A stretch of 64,000 nt of DNA from Alphaproteobacteria bacterium. GTDB lineage: Bacteria; Pseudomonadota; Alphaproteobacteria; Micavibrionales; Micavibrionaceae. The position numbers and the translations under genes were made by a program. The number at the start of each line of letters is the position of its first letter. The stretch's first letter is position 1. Location: positions 124,001 to 188,000 of the forward strand of contig JAJFGU010000022.1 of assembly GCA_021775955.1 (NCBI GenBank), read 5' to 3'. This document shows positions 25,239-35,710 of the stretch, in pieces. The notes under the pieces are model-generated. The model was not told the DNA's origin, did not search any database, and worked only from the letters and a program-made list of their open reading frames with translations.

Positions 25239-28200
25239 TTGATATCAAAGTCTAAAATTCTGCGCTTTTTTCTTTTCTGCACACTTATATATGGTGCAGC
25301 GGCGTGCCTGTTGCTACCCGTTTCTTCTTCCCACGCCCAACTTTCCGCGACCTCCACTCTTGTGCTTTCCGAAGAGCAGCCTTCAGTACTTTTGGGGCCC
25401 TATCTCTATGTCACCCCGGACCCGGAAGGCAAACTCAATGAAAAAGCCCTTGTTACCAGGCACCGAAACAACCTGATGGGAACAAGACAGGACCGGCGCA
25501 TCCTCAATCTGGGGCCGGCCTCCAAACCCGTCTGGATGATTTTTACCGTTGCAAACAATTCCGGCACAGAAGACTGGGTCCTTCATTTCGGCAAGGCTTT
25601 GGATGGCCGCTATGCCAACGTCAAAAAAATAATGGTTCAAAACGCAACCACCGAACAATTCTATGCGCTGGCCTTGCGGGACAAAAATAAGCCAGGGGGC
25701 TTTGGCAAAAATTTAATGGGGCCTGCCGTTTCTGTAAACATTGAAAAGGGTCAGACAAACCTTCTTGTTCTTTATTTTGAATCCGAAGGAAAGCTGCCAG
25801 CCACAATCATGCCGCGCCTGATGACAGAAAAAGCCTATATCAATCTTCTGCGCTATGGCGATATATCATCCATCATAGCCGGAACATTTTTCATCAGCAT
25901 AATGGGATTCTTTATTGCTGTCGTTTATATGAGGCAGCGGCCCGCCTATCTGGCTTTCATCATATATTATCTCCTCCAGACCTGTCTGTTCTTCCTGATC
26001 GGCAACAGCTTCTTTGCCAGCCTGAGCTTAACCGGGGAATTCCTGGCTTTGCTTTATATACTGACCATTATAGCAGGCCTGTTTATGACCAAAGTATTTC
26101 TTGATGTTACAGCGGAGAATACATCGCAAACCTATGCACTCTATGGATTTGGGGGATATCTCTTAATCACCGCTTTATTAAATTTTGTTCTCTTCCCTGA
26201 TAACTCTGTCATCGGCCACATCCTTTTATTTGTTCCCACCATGCTCTGTGCACTCGCTATCTCTGGCCTGTCCTTTGTACAGGGGCAGGACGGAAAACCC
26301 GAGGGGCTGTATTTTGCGATCGCATGGTTACTCCATTTCATAGGGGCTTTTGTAACATCTATGGCGTCCTTTGAAATCATTGCGCCCACGACATTTACCC
26401 TGGATGCTTACTGGCTCTTTCTAATCCCGCAAGCCTTCTTTTTTGTTGTTGGTACAACCAAAAAACTTCAAACCGCCGACGTACAGGCCAAGCAACTTCG
26501 CTCACGCGAGGAACGGGAAGAACGCTCGCTGTCCAGATTAAAACAATCCAAAGAATCTGCCGACCAAGCCAGGCTCCTGCGCGTGATTGAACGCGAGCGC
26601 GAATTAATGTCTGAACTGAGAGAGCGCGAAATGAAGCGCACAGAGGAAATGCGCCAGGCCAAGGAAATCGCCGATGAAGCCAACCGCGCCAAATCCGCTT
26701 TCCTGGCCGTAGTCAGCCATGAAATCCGTACGCCGATGACCGGCATTATGGGCATGGTCAAGCTCCTCCAGGATACGAAGCTCAACAGCAATCAACAGGA
26801 ATATGCGCTGGCCATTCATCAATCAGGTGACACCATGATGGCGCTTTTAAATGACATTCTCGACTTCGAAAAAAGCGAGGGCGGCAAGATGGAACTGGAG
26901 AGCGTCGATTTTGATCTGCCGCGTCTGGTCCAGGATGTCGTTATGCTCATGTCCGGTAAAGCGCAGGAAAAAGAAATATTCTTAAAAGCCGATATCGCCG
27001 ATAATATACCGCGCTTTGTTATGGGTGACCCCACCCGCTTGCGCCAGGTCTTGCTAAACCTGACCACCAACGCAATTAAATTTACCCAGGACGGCGGCGT
27101 CAGTATCCGTCTTCGCGCAACAAAGCTCGAAGAGAAACACGAAGGCATACGCGGCGATTACGAGATTTATATCGGCGTTGAGGATACCGGTATCGGCATT
27201 CCCGAAGAAGCGCAGGAAAATCTTTTTGTTGCCTTCACCCAGGCCGATTCCAGCGTATCACGAAAATATGGCGGAACCGGGCTAGGGCTGGCCATTTGTA
27301 AAAGGCTGATCGGTGCCATGGGGGGAACGGTCAGTGTGAACAGTGAAGAAGGCATCGGATCAACCTTTTATTTCACCATCCTGATGGAAGAAGGTCATGC
27401 CGATAAGGCGGCTGAAACCGAAGACCAAACGGGACTCTCCTCGGGCAAGGGCATTCCTCCCAAACGTATCCTGGTTGTTGAAGACAACGAAATGAACCGC
27501 AGAGTATTGGAAGGACTCCTCGAAAAATACGGGCACGAAGTCATTCTTGTACAAAGCGGAGAAGAAGCGCTGGAAAAAATCAAGGAAGACGATCTCTTCG
27601 ATCTTATTTTTATGGACATCCAGCTATCAGGCATGAACGGCGAAGAAACCACAAGAAACTTGAGGACCATGCCGGATAAAACAAAGGCCGCCATGCCGGT
27701 AATCGCCCTGACCGGCAATGTGAGGGAGGAAGATGTTAAACGCTATTTTGATGCCAATATGAACGGCCACCTGGCCAAACCGATCCAGCCGGAGCTTTTA
27801 CTGGATGCCATCCGCAGGGTTCATAAGGACAACCTTAAAAACCCTGTGGCACTCCCCGAAGAAGGGGAGCAATCGGCCCTCATGGAGCTGCCAACCAATT
27901 TCGAGCTCGACGATCGGGAGCATTATGTATCAGGCAATGTCGGCGACGATGTCCTTGATCCGCTGGTGGCACGCGAGACCGGGCTGGACTTTGAAGAAGA
28001 CTCTGATGGGGATGCGGGCATTAGCGATGAGGCTACCCCTGCACAAGAATTCCTTAAAAATGAGAGAGAAAAGACAGAAGGCGACTTATCACCCATCCTC
28101 AAAGCAAAGACGGGCCTTAAACTTCAGTCTTCCGATGATGAAGAAAGCTCTGACGAAGAGGATATTGAAGAAAAAGAATCTGCCCCGGAACAGCAAGAGG

Positions 28201-28706
28201 AATTACCACAGGCAAAACCCATCGTCAGAAAAATTCCTGCCGAAACATCTGAGGACGCTGAAGAGCCTGAGCCGTCTCAACAAGAAGACCCCCTTGCCCC
28301 TGAAGAAAACCCTGAAGAGAAACCCGAAGACAAAGAAACCGGGTCTGGTGCTAAAGTCGACATGGATTGCCTCGACATGGAAATGCTGGAAAGCCTGCTG
28401 GAAAACCTTGGCAAAGATCAGCTAAACGGCTTGATAGAAGGTTTTCTTGCAAAGGCTGATGAGCTCGTCGATGCCATTAATGAAGCCGCCTTACAAAACG
28501 AGGCACCCGCAATGGGCGCGCGCGCGCATGAGCTTAAAGGCATGGCCGGAAATTTCGGTATGAAAGAGGTTAGCGAGATTGCCGCCATTGCAGAAAAAGA
28601 AGCCAAGCTCGGCAATGTCGAAGATGCGTCTCTCGCTGTTGCCAAACTTGATGAAGCCAATCAAAGATCCAAAAAATCTTTAGCCGCCTGGCTCGAGGAA
28701 AACTAA
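25239..28706 (+). CDS. Hybrid sensor histidine kinase with 7TMR-DISM sensor, receiver and Hpt domain
   Basis: Four-module signalling protein of 1155 aa. A signal peptide (to about SSSHA) precedes a periplasmic 7TMR-DISMED2-like domain (about 40-200), then seven membrane helices (about 205-410), a coiled linker (about 415-485), HisKA with His494 ([10 protein letters not shown]), HATPase_c (N-box near [19 protein letters not shown]), a receiver with Asp793 ([13 protein letters not shown]), a long acidic linker (about 870-1050), and a C-terminal Hpt with His1097 ([12 protein letters not shown]). All phosphorelay residues are present. No cognate regulator is adjacent. The start is TTG at 25239 with AGGG 6 nt upstream; no ATG is available before the signal peptide. 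Confidence 0.93.
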   Translation: MISKSKILRFFLFCTLIYGAAACLLLPVSSSHAQLSATSTLVLSEEQPSVLLGPYLYVTPDPEGKLNEKALVTRHRNNLMGTRQDRRILNLGPASKPVWMIFTVANNSGTEDWVLHFGKALDGRYANVKKIMVQNATTEQFYALALRDKNKPGGFGKNLMGPAVSVNIEKGQTNLLVLYFESEGKLPATIMPRLMTEKAYINLLRYGDISSIIAGTFFISIMGFFIAVVYMRQRPAYLAFIIYYLLQTCLFFLIGNSFFASLSLTGEFLALLYILTIIAGLFMTKVFLDVTAENTSQTYALYGFGGYLLITALLNFVLFPDNSVIGHILLFVPTMLCALAISGLSFVQGQDGKPEGLYFAIAWLLHFIGAFVTSMASFEIIAPTTFTLDAYWLFLIPQAFFFVVGTTKKLQTADVQAKQLRSREEREERSLSRLKQSKESADQARLLRVIERERELMSELREREMKRTEEMRQAKEIADEANRAKSAFLAVVSHEIRTPMTGIMGMVKLLQDTKLNSNQQEYALAIHQSGDTMMALLNDILDFEKSEGGKMELESVDFDLPRLVQDVVMLMSGKAQEKEIFLKADIADNIPRFVMGDPTRLRQVLLNLTTNAIKFTQDGGVSIRLRATKLEEKHEGIRGDYEIYIGVEDTGIGIPEEAQENLFVAFTQADSSVSRKYGGTGLGLAICKRLIGAMGGTVSVNSEEGIGSTFYFTILMEEGHADKAAETEDQTGLSSGKGIPPKRILVVEDNEMNRRVLEGLLEKYGHEVILVQSGEEALEKIKEDDLFDLIFMDIQLSGMNGEETTRNLRTMPDKTKAAMPVIALTGNVREEDVKRYFDANMNGHLAKPIQPELLLDAIRRVHKDNLKNPVALPEEGEQSALMELPTNFELDDREHYVSGNVGDDVLDPLVARETGLDFEEDSDGDAGISDEATPAQEFLKNEREKTEGDLSPILKAKTGLKLQSSDDEESSDEEDIEEKESAPEQQEELPQAKPIVRKIPAETSEDAEEPEPSQQEDPLAPEENPEEKPEDKETGSGAKVDMDCLDMEMLESLLENLGKDQLNGLIEGFLAKADELVDAINEAALQNEAPAMGARAHELKGMAGNFGMKEVSEIAAIAEKEAKLGNVEDASLAVAKLDEANQRSKKSLAAWLEEN

Positions 28707-29125
28707 CCGACGATTTCGTCATCATTGAAGAAATACGCAATTTCGATCGCTGCGTTCTCAGCACTGTCAGAACCGTGCACGGAATTCTCACCAATATTCA
28801 GCGCGTATTCCTTGCGGATTGTACCGGCATCAGCCTCTTCCGGATTGGTGGCGCCCATGACCTCGCGGTTTTTGGCAACAGCATCCTCGCCTTCCAGAAC
28901 CTGCACGACAACCGGTTCAGAGCTCATAAATTCGGTCAGCTCACCAAAGAACGGGCGTTCTTTGTGAACCTCATAAAACCCCTGGGCCTGCTCCAGGCTC
29001 ATATGAATGCGCTTTTGCGCGATAATCCGCAGACCCGCTTCTTCCAGCTTGGCATTGACCGCCCCGGTCAGATTACGCCGTGTGGCATCAGGTTTTATAA
29101 TCGAAAATGTACGCTCTATGGCCAT
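28703..29125 (-). CDS. ndk: Nucleoside diphosphate kinase
   Basis: Transfers the gamma phosphate between nucleoside triphosphates and diphosphates through a phosphohistidine. It is 140 aa: [17 protein letters not shown] at the N-terminus, the active-site His117 in NSVHGSDS, and a normal length. GAGGAA lies just upstream of the ATG. Its stop overlaps the convergent kinase stop by 4 nt. Confidence 0.97.
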   Translation of the reverse strand: MAIERTFSIIKPDATRRNLTGAVNAKLEEAGLRIIAQKRIHMSLEQAQGFYEVHKERPFFGELTEFMSSEPVVVQVLEGEDAVAKNREVMGATNPEEADAGTIRKEYALNIGENSVHGSDSAENAAIEIAYFFNDDEIVG

Positions 29126-29149
29126 TTTTTCCTCTTTTTTCTTCTAATT

Positions 29150-29180
29150 GTCATCCTGAAGCGCTTGCGCTGAAGGATCT
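29150..29180. repeat. Short palindromic repeat of the GTCATCCTGA...GAAGGATCT type
   Basis: GTCATCCTGAAGCGC, a 3-nt loop, then CGCTGAAGGATCT: an imperfect hairpin in the non-coding gap upstream of ndk. Sequences of this form are commonly dispersed in intergenic DNA of many bacterial genomes. No second copy was seen in this window. Confidence 0.45.
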
Positions 29181-29313
29181 CATGAAATTCGTGCAGGCTT
29201 TATATCGGGAGTGAGCCACAAGAGCAAGCCCCTAAAAAACCCTTTAATTTCAAAGGCTCCCTGTGGATAAGTAATAAAAAACTAATATTTTAATCTTGCG
29301 ACTCATATTATAT

Positions 29314-29343
29314 TTGCATTAAAAGCGTAGTTTTTGTTATAGT
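29314..29343 (+). promoter_or_regulatory. Candidate promoter for the RelA/SpoT-like gene
   Basis: TTGCAT at 29314-29319, an 18-bp spacer, and TATAGT at 29338-29343, in AT-rich DNA 45 bp before the ATG. AAGG lies about 11 nt before the ATG at 29389. Confidence 0.35.
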
Positions 29344-29388
29344 CTATTCATCGTTATGTAAATATAGATATTGTAAGGTAAAAAGTTA

Positions 29389-30135
29389 ATGAGTAAGCAT
29401 CTCGCACAATGGGAAAAACCAGAACAACTAACAGCAGACCCTGTCACCCTTCAAAGAAAGGGGCAGGAAGCCCAGTCTAAAGTACGGAAATACGCTGATG
29501 CTCTCGCAAAAGAGTTAGGGCTGAACCACCATACATCTGTAATTGCTGGCCCTATCAAAGATCTTCAGGCAATCTACGGCAAAGCAGCAAGACATGGTCA
29601 TATTAATAAAGTTTGCGACGTCTGCCGTTTTCGAATTTTATTTAATAACCCTAAACAAATCATACGATTAAGAGAGATTCTTATGCCTGGGCATAATAGC
29701 GCGGCGCTCAACAAAACATGGAAAGACAGAGGTGTTGAAAGCATACAAGTGGAGGATAATTTTTTACGTCCCAAAGAGCATGGTTATATTGGTCTTCATA
29801 TGTCGTTGAAAGTAAAATTAAGGAATGGTGATCATCACACATGCGAAATACAATTTATGCACGAACGCATGCAAGGCACTGACAAAGAAACACATGGAAA
29901 GTATGAAGAAATCAGACGCATCAAGGAAAACCCTGAAGGGTCAAATGGAACTTTGTCAGAAAATCAGCAAAGAGCCATCCAACTTTACATAGAAAGTAAC
30001 ATGACTACGTATGAAGCAGATTCTCTTAGTTTAGGTCTTGATAAACTAAGGGAAGGCTATGTTACTGCCAAAAGTAGGCCTGCCGCCGGGGTCTTACACC
30101 ATCATCAGGAAGAGCTTACCTTGGTTCAACTCTAA
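29389..30135 (+). CDS. RelA/SpoT synthetase-like domain protein
   Basis: It is 248 aa, soluble, from an AT-rich gene. The central part follows the order of conserved segments in (p)ppGpp synthetase domains: [13 protein letters not shown] (pairs with the R-x-K-x-x-S-I-x-x-K helix), [12 protein letters not shown] (aligning to the V-x-D-x-x-G-x-R-I strand; the Gly position is Cys), [16 protein letters not shown] (aligning to the P-K-x-N-G-Y-x-S-L-H motif), [11 protein letters not shown] (aligning to E-x-Q-I-R-T), and THGKYEE. It lacks HD hydrolase and TGS/ACT domains, so at most it is a small alarmone synthetase or toxSAS-like enzyme. The G-to-C and Q-I-R-T changes leave activity in doubt. It converges on alaS with a 4-nt stop overlap. 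Confidence 0.6.
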   Translation: MSKHLAQWEKPEQLTADPVTLQRKGQEAQSKVRKYADALAKELGLNHHTSVIAGPIKDLQAIYGKAARHGHINKVCDVCRFRILFNNPKQIIRLREILMPGHNSAALNKTWKDRGVESIQVEDNFLRPKEHGYIGLHMSLKVKLRNGDHHTCEIQFMHERMQGTDKETHGKYEEIRRIKENPEGSNGTLSENQQRAIQLYIESNMTTYEADSLSLGLDKLREGYVTAKSRPAAGVLHHHQEELTLVQL

Positions 30136-32816
30136 CCCGCCAACGCGCTTTCAATCGCACTCACCGCATCATTGGCTGCGTCAACATCGGGTCCGCCGGC
30201 CTGCGCCATATCGGGCCGTCCGCCACCGCCTTTACCACCCAGCGCCTCGGCGCCAATTTTCACCAGCTCCACCGCATTGACCCGGTCGGTTAAATCATCG
30301 GTCACCCCGACAACAATCGAGGCCTTGCCTTCACCCGTAGCCACCAGAACAATCACACCAGAGCCTAGCTTTTTCTTCAGATCATCGGCCATGGGCTTCA
30401 AATCCTTTGGCGGAAATCCTTCCAGCACCTTGCCTGTGAATTTATAACCACCAATATCCTTGATATCATCTTCGGAAGCCGTCATGCCTTCGGTTGCCTG
30501 TCTACGGCGCAGATCGGAAATTTCCTTGGCCAGTTTTTTGTTTTCTTTTTCCAGCGCGGCGCTTTCCGTTGACACGTCCACGGACGCATCACCGCCAAGA
30601 GAGACCAGTTCTTCCCTAAGTTTTTTGTTTTCGCCCGCCAGCTTGTCGTGAACTTCCTGCTGCCCTTGCGCCTTATTCTTCTCATAGGCCTGCGCCCGCA
30701 CACCTGTCATCGCCTCAACCCGGCGCACCCCGGATGAAAGCGCACCTTCTGAAACAATCTTAAAACTCTCAATCGCGCCCGTATTTTCGACATGCGTACC
30801 ACCGCAAAGCTCAATCGAAAACTGCCGGTTGCCCTTCTTCGTACCCATAGCAACGACGCGCACCTCATCGTCATATTTTTCACCAAACAATGCCATCGCG
30901 CCGGTTTCGCGCGCTTCATCAATACCCATCAGCCGCGTTTCCACTTTGGTGTCGGCACCAATTTCTTCATTCACAATCTCTTCAACCTTTTGAATTTCTT
31001 CAGGCGTGATCCCCTTGGGATGCGAAACATCAAACCGCGTGCGCGCCTCATCCTGCAGCGAGCCTTTCTGTGACACGTGCTCGCCCAGAACCTGGCGCAA
31101 CGCCTCATGCATTAAATGCGTGACCGAGTGATTGGCACGGATCGCGCTGCGACGATCATGATCGACGCGCATTTCAACACTGTCGGAAACATTGACACTC
31201 CCCTTATTACATTCCACATAATGCAAATAGAGGGAGGCGAGGGCCTTTTGCGTGTCTGTGACAGTCAGCTGACAGTCATCGCTAGACAACTGCCCATTAT
31301 CACCCACCTGCCCGCCGGACTCACCATAGAACGGGGTCTGGTTAGTAATGATAATACCCTCATCGCCTTCACTAAGCGCATCCACCCGCTTGCCGTCTTT
31401 CACAATCGCCAGCACCTGCCCTTCGGCTCTTTCAACCTCATACCCTAAAAACTCGGTTGGGCCGAATTCCTCCAGCAATTCAAACCATATTTTTTCATCC
31501 GCAGCATCACCGGAGCCGGACCAGGCGGCGCGCGCAAGTTTTTTCTGCTCTGCCATGCATTTATCAAATTCGCCCGTATCAACCTCAACGCCCTGCCCGC
31601 GCAGCGCATCCTGCGTCAGGTCGAGCGGAAACCCGTACGTATCATAAAGCTTGAACGCCACATCGCCGGGAAAGATTTTATTTTTGACCTTACCGGATTC
31701 TTCATCCAGCATTTTAAGACCACGCTCCAGCGTCACCTTAAAGCGCTCCTCTTCCGATTTCAGCGTCTCGGAAATCAGCGCCTCGGCGCGTTTTAATTCC
31801 GGATAAGCCTCACCCATACTTCCCGTCAGAGTTGGCAACAACTGATACATCAACGGCTCTTTCGCCCCCAGCAAATGCGCATGCCGCATCCCGCGGCGCA
31901 TAATCCGGCGCAGCACATAGCCGCGCCCTTCATTGCTCGGCATCACCCCGTCAGCCAGCAAAAACGCAGCGCAGCGCAAGTGATCGGCAATGACCCGGTG
32001 GCTGGCCGCCTGCTCTCCATCGGCATCAACGCTCGTTAAATCGGCGCTGTGTTCAATGATCGAGCGCAGCAGATCAATATCATAATTCGACGTCTTGCCC
32101 TGCATCAGCGCCGCCATGCGCTCCAACCCCAGACCGGTATCAATCGAGGGCTTGGGCAAATTGATCTGCGTGTCGGCATCGACCTGCTCGAATTGCATGA
32201 AGACAAGGTTCCAAAACTCTAAAAACCGGTCCCCGTCTTCGTTTTCACTGCCCGGCGGTCCGCCCTCCAGCGCTTCACCCTGATCGTAAAAAATTTCACT
32301 ACACGGCCCGCACGGCCCGGTATCGCCCATGCGCCAGAAATTATCATCGGTCGGGATGCGGATGATTTTAGAATCTTCAAATCCGGCAATCTTTTTCCAC
32401 AGCTCGGCCGCCTCTTCATCAGACGAGTGCACCGTCACGAGTAACTTATCCTGAGATATACCAAAATTCTTGCTGACCAATTCCCAGGCATAAGAAATCG
32501 CCTCTTCCTTGAAATAATCACCGAAAGAAAAATTCCCCATCATCTCGAAAAATGTATGGTGGCGCGCGGTATAGCCGACATTATCGAGATCGTTATGCTT
32601 GCCGCCGGCGCGCACGCATTTTTGCGCCGTCGTCGCGCGGCTATAATCGCGTTTCTCGGCCCCGGTAAAAACGTTTTTAAACTGCACCATACCGGAATTG
32701 ACAAACATCAAAGTCGGGTCGTTTTGCGGCACAAGCGGCGAAGAATCCACGATGCTGTGACCGTGCCCGGCAAAGAAATTCAAAAATTCTGCTCTAATGT
32801 CGTTGACTGTTTTCAT
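30132..32816 (-). CDS. alaS: Alanyl-tRNA synthetase
   Basis: Class II synthetase with editing activity. The aminoacylation domain starts [24 protein letters not shown]. The editing domain has the zinc-site pair [11 protein letters not shown] and the CGGTHV motif. A coiled linker and the C-terminal C-Ala domain ([13 protein letters not shown]) follow. At 894 aa it is complete. The upstream gap to divergent hisN holds two hairpins. Confidence 0.97.
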   Translation of the reverse strand: MKTVNDIRAEFLNFFAGHGHSIVDSSPLVPQNDPTLMFVNSGMVQFKNVFTGAEKRDYSRATTAQKCVRAGGKHNDLDNVGYTARHHTFFEMMGNFSFGDYFKEEAISYAWELVSKNFGISQDKLLVTVHSSDEEAAELWKKIAGFEDSKIIRIPTDDNFWRMGDTGPCGPCSEIFYDQGEALEGGPPGSENEDGDRFLEFWNLVFMQFEQVDADTQINLPKPSIDTGLGLERMAALMQGKTSNYDIDLLRSIIEHSADLTSVDADGEQAASHRVIADHLRCAAFLLADGVMPSNEGRGYVLRRIMRRGMRHAHLLGAKEPLMYQLLPTLTGSMGEAYPELKRAEALISETLKSEEERFKVTLERGLKMLDEESGKVKNKIFPGDVAFKLYDTYGFPLDLTQDALRGQGVEVDTGEFDKCMAEQKKLARAAWSGSGDAADEKIWFELLEEFGPTEFLGYEVERAEGQVLAIVKDGKRVDALSEGDEGIIITNQTPFYGESGGQVGDNGQLSSDDCQLTVTDTQKALASLYLHYVECNKGSVNVSDSVEMRVDHDRRSAIRANHSVTHLMHEALRQVLGEHVSQKGSLQDEARTRFDVSHPKGITPEEIQKVEEIVNEEIGADTKVETRLMGIDEARETGAMALFGEKYDDEVRVVAMGTKKGNRQFSIELCGGTHVENTGAIESFKIVSEGALSSGVRRVEAMTGVRAQAYEKNKAQGQQEVHDKLAGENKKLREELVSLGGDASVDVSTESAALEKENKKLAKEISDLRRRQATEGMTASEDDIKDIGGYKFTGKVLEGFPPKDLKPMADDLKKKLGSGVIVLVATGEGKASIVVGVTDDLTDRVNAVELVKIGAEALGGKGGGGRPDMAQAGGPDVDAANDAVSAIESALAG

Positions 32817-32844
32817 AGCTTATACCTATTATTCACCCTGCCTT

Positions 32845-32890
32845 CCCCGCGAAAGCGGGGATCTTAAAAAGATTCCTGCTTTCGCAGGAA
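32845..32890. repeat. Pair of GC hairpins between divergent alaS and hisN
   Basis: CCCCGC-GAAA-GCGGGG at 32845-32860 and TTCCTGC-TTTC-GCAGGAA at 32873-32890. Both are perfect stems with 4-nt loops, separated by an A-rich spacer. They resemble dispersed repeats of the form C(C)CCGC-TTTC-GCGGGG. They lie where promoters would be expected and may affect either gene. Confidence 0.6.
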
Positions 32891-32914
32891 AAGCAAAAGT
32901 TTATAAGGACATTT

Positions 32915-33673
32915 ATGCAGGAATTTAGCGTACTTGCCAATACTTTAGCCAATACCTCCGGTGCAATAGCCAGAGGCTATTACAGGAAGAATTTTGACGT
33001 CCAAAGCAAAGACGACAAAAGCCCTGTCACCATAGCTGACCGTGAGATTGAGCAGCGCCTGCGTGAAATGATAGAAAAGCAACGGCCGGAAGACGGTATT
33101 ATCGGCGAGGAATTCGGCACCAAAGACAGCCAAAATGGCCTGACCTGGGTGCTGGACCCCATTGACGGCACTAAATCCTTTGTCATCGGCCGCCCGACAT
33201 TCGGCACCCTGATTGCCCTTTGGGAGGGAGACACCCCCCTGCTTGGCATCATCAACCAGCCGATCACCAACGAAAGATGGGTCGGCATCAAAGACAAACG
33301 AACCCGTTTCAATGACCGCCTTGTTAAAACGCGGAATTGCCCGTCCCTTTCCCGCGCCTGCGCGTCCAGCACCACTCCGGCGATGTTTGACGGCCTGCCT
33401 CCGGTATACGAAAACTTTGAAAAAGATGCGAAAATGATGGTTTGGGGGGCGGATTGTTACGCCTATGGCCTGCTCGCCTCCGGCCATCTCGACATCGTGG
33501 TCGAAGCGGCCCTGTCGCCTTACGACTTCGCCGCGCTGATACCGGTGGTCGAGGGAGCAGGCGGCAAAATCTGTGACTGGGACGGCAAACCGCTTACCCT
33601 CAAATCCGACGGCCGCGTCATTGCGCTGGGCGATCCCGCGCTTTGGGACGAGGCTTCAAAACTTCTGAAATAA
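32915..33673 (+). CDS. hisN: Inositol-monophosphatase family histidinol-phosphatase (HisN-like)
   Basis: Metal-dependent phosphatase of 252 aa. Metal-binding motifs are GEEFG (Glu65/66), DPIDGTKSF (Asp81, Asp84) and SPYDFAALIPVVEGAGG. The F-V-I-G-R-P-T-F-G stretch and overall form match the actinobacterial/alphaproteobacterial HisN type rather than SuhB, but a general inositol monophosphatase or CysQ-like role cannot be excluded. It ends 1 nt before the convergent slt stop. Confidence 0.8.
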   Translation: MQEFSVLANTLANTSGAIARGYYRKNFDVQSKDDKSPVTIADREIEQRLREMIEKQRPEDGIIGEEFGTKDSQNGLTWVLDPIDGTKSFVIGRPTFGTLIALWEGDTPLLGIINQPITNERWVGIKDKRTRFNDRLVKTRNCPSLSRACASSTTPAMFDGLPPVYENFEKDAKMMVWGADCYAYGLLASGHLDIVVEAALSPYDFAALIPVVEGAGGKICDWDGKPLTLKSDGRVIALGDPALWDEASKLLK

Positions 33674-33674
33674 C

Positions 33675-35639
33675 CTAACGGCCCGCAGCAACGCGGAAAG
33701 GTTCGTCTGTTGCCATCGCGGCATATTGCGCGTTTTTACCCGCGGCCACAGAATCCAGCGTTGGGGTCGGCAAATCTTCACGCAGGCGGTAAATCCAATA
33801 ATTGGACAGCACGCGCTCAATATATTCGCGTGTCTGGCCCGACGGGATGCTCTCGATAAACAACAGCGGATCGTCAATACCCACCATCTCGCGCTTCCAG
33901 CGCGCCAGATTGCCCGGCCCGGCATTATAGGCAATCAGCAACGAAAACAAATCGCCACTGACATTGTTATGCGTCATCAACTCTTCAAGATAGCGCTGGC
34001 CGATATCGAGATTGACGTGCGGGTCCATCAATTCCTGCTTGCCGTGGCGGTCTTTGTATTGCCTGCGCCCTGCAACATGATTGGCGGTGTTCGGCATCAC
34101 CTGCATGAGGCCCCGCGCGCCACTGCGGCTTTTGGCATTGGGATCGAAACGCGATTCCTGGCGCATAATTGCATGGATCAAAGCCGGGTCGACCTTATAA
34201 CCTTTTTCCGGCTTCCACGGCCCTGTCGGATACAGCGCAGCATCATAAAATCCGCCCTCTGCGTTGGCCATGGTGTTGCCCACCCGCATCGCCAGAGCCG
34301 GAAGCCCTGCATAACCGGCATAGGATAATAACGCCTCGCGCAATTGCGGGTTATCTCTGGCATCAATCCTTACCAGTTCGGCCTCGGCCAGATTGATCTG
34401 TCCCGCCGCCACCAGAGCCGCGGCGCGATACCCCGCAGGCACCCTAATCAGCATTTGACGATTTTCCTTGGTATAGGTCGGGATCTTCCAGTTAAATGCA
34501 AAATCACGCCCCAGCGCCCGCGTGGCAATCAAACCGTAAAATGTATGTGGGTGCTCCGAAGCGCGCTTAAGCCATGAGCTCACCGCACGGACATTGCCAG
34601 TTCTCATGTGTGATCTTGCCGCCCAATACGCACCCGAAGCCGCCATCCATCCGGACGTGTAAGGCGAGCGCCCTGTAATTTCAAAATGCCGGGCCGCGCC
34701 CTCGTAATCCTCGCCGCGCCAGGCCACCAGCCCGGCAATCCAGCCCGCCATCGGCACATGCACGCCGGAGCGCCCTGCGCTTTGTGACGCCAGTTGATAC
34801 GCTTTTTCCGGCTTGCCGGCATAGAGATAACCGGCGGCAATACCGGCCTGCAGCAAATCACGCTCAACTGGATCAAGCAGTTTGGCCGCATCATTTTCTT
34901 TCAGACGGTGCAGCGCCTGGGTTGGCGCGCCCTTAGAAATATCGCGCTTTATCGTGCGTGATAGTTTTTTGATCTGCCCTTTTTGCGCGGCGCTTCTTTT
35001 GCGCGGTGAACGGTAAGTCTCACCCTTGGTGATGGTCGGCTCATGTACGCGCGCAATGCCTTTTAAAAACTCCGGCTTGTTCACCCAGTCTGTCGAGCCT
35101 CTGGGCTGGCGCTTGAAAACCATTTTCTGAATCTTCTCCGCTCCAGGATGGTCGGCATAAAGATCCAGCCAGTTGCGCAACTCCTCATAGCTCGCCGTAT
35201 AGGCTATGGGATGCATATAACGCTGATACAAAACATGACCGCGCAGACGAAAATCTTTTAAACGCTCTATCTCGGTATTGGCCCGGCTTATATTGCCCTG
35301 GGCCTGATACGCAAAAATACGCTGGTAAATTTCTGCATCCGATGTGGATAGCGGCTCTAAACCCCGCGGCATCGGCCTGCGCTTCGGCACAGGTGGAATG
35401 ACAGGCTGGCCAAACTCCAAAAGCGCCAGCGCATCCACCGCCGCCACACCTTCTTCTTCTGTTGTAGGCTGGGCTTCAGCGGCTTCGGTTTGCGGCACGC
35501 TGGCAACAACGAAGTCCGGTTTTTTGGAAGGGACGGGAATCATGTCAGCTGTATATGCCGGACCGCTGGCAACAGCAGTCGACAAAAACACCAGCCCCGC
35601 CACAATGGCGGGTCCTTTTCCGAATAAATTTATACGCAT
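33675..35639 (-). CDS. Soluble lytic murein transglycosylase
   Basis: Periplasmic enzyme that cleaves peptidoglycan glycan strands to give 1,6-anhydro ends. The start at 35639 (MRINLFGKG) gives a signal peptide ending near GPAYTA. A long superhelical, TPR-like region (about 90-460) precedes the C-terminal SLT domain, with catalytic Glu495 in IMRQESRFDPNAKS, then GARGLMQVMPNTA and AYNAGPGN. Length and layout fit the Slt70 family. Confidence 0.92.
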   Translation of the reverse strand: MRINLFGKGPAIVAGLVFLSTAVASGPAYTADMIPVPSKKPDFVVASVPQTEAAEAQPTTEEEGVAAVDALALLEFGQPVIPPVPKRRPMPRGLEPLSTSDAEIYQRIFAYQAQGNISRANTEIERLKDFRLRGHVLYQRYMHPIAYTASYEELRNWLDLYADHPGAEKIQKMVFKRQPRGSTDWVNKPEFLKGIARVHEPTITKGETYRSPRKRSAAQKGQIKKLSRTIKRDISKGAPTQALHRLKENDAAKLLDPVERDLLQAGIAAGYLYAGKPEKAYQLASQSAGRSGVHVPMAGWIAGLVAWRGEDYEGAARHFEITGRSPYTSGWMAASGAYWAARSHMRTGNVRAVSSWLKRASEHPHTFYGLIATRALGRDFAFNWKIPTYTKENRQMLIRVPAGYRAAALVAAGQINLAEAELVRIDARDNPQLREALLSYAGYAGLPALAMRVGNTMANAEGGFYDAALYPTGPWKPEKGYKVDPALIHAIMRQESRFDPNAKSRSGARGLMQVMPNTANHVAGRRQYKDRHGKQELMDPHVNLDIGQRYLEELMTHNNVSGDLFSLLIAYNAGPGNLARWKREMVGIDDPLLFIESIPSGQTREYIERVLSNYWIYRLREDLPTPTLDSVAAGKNAQYAAMATDEPFRVAAGR

Positions 35640-35710
35640 AATACCTAAAGACATACACCAGCCCATGCACAGAGTCTATAAAAGCAGCAAAAGCTATAAA
35701 CAGCGCTAGT

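Noticed and set aside
29389-30135. Toxin-antitoxin pair
   Set aside because: Although toxSAS-like folds are possible, no small antitoxin gene lies on either side.
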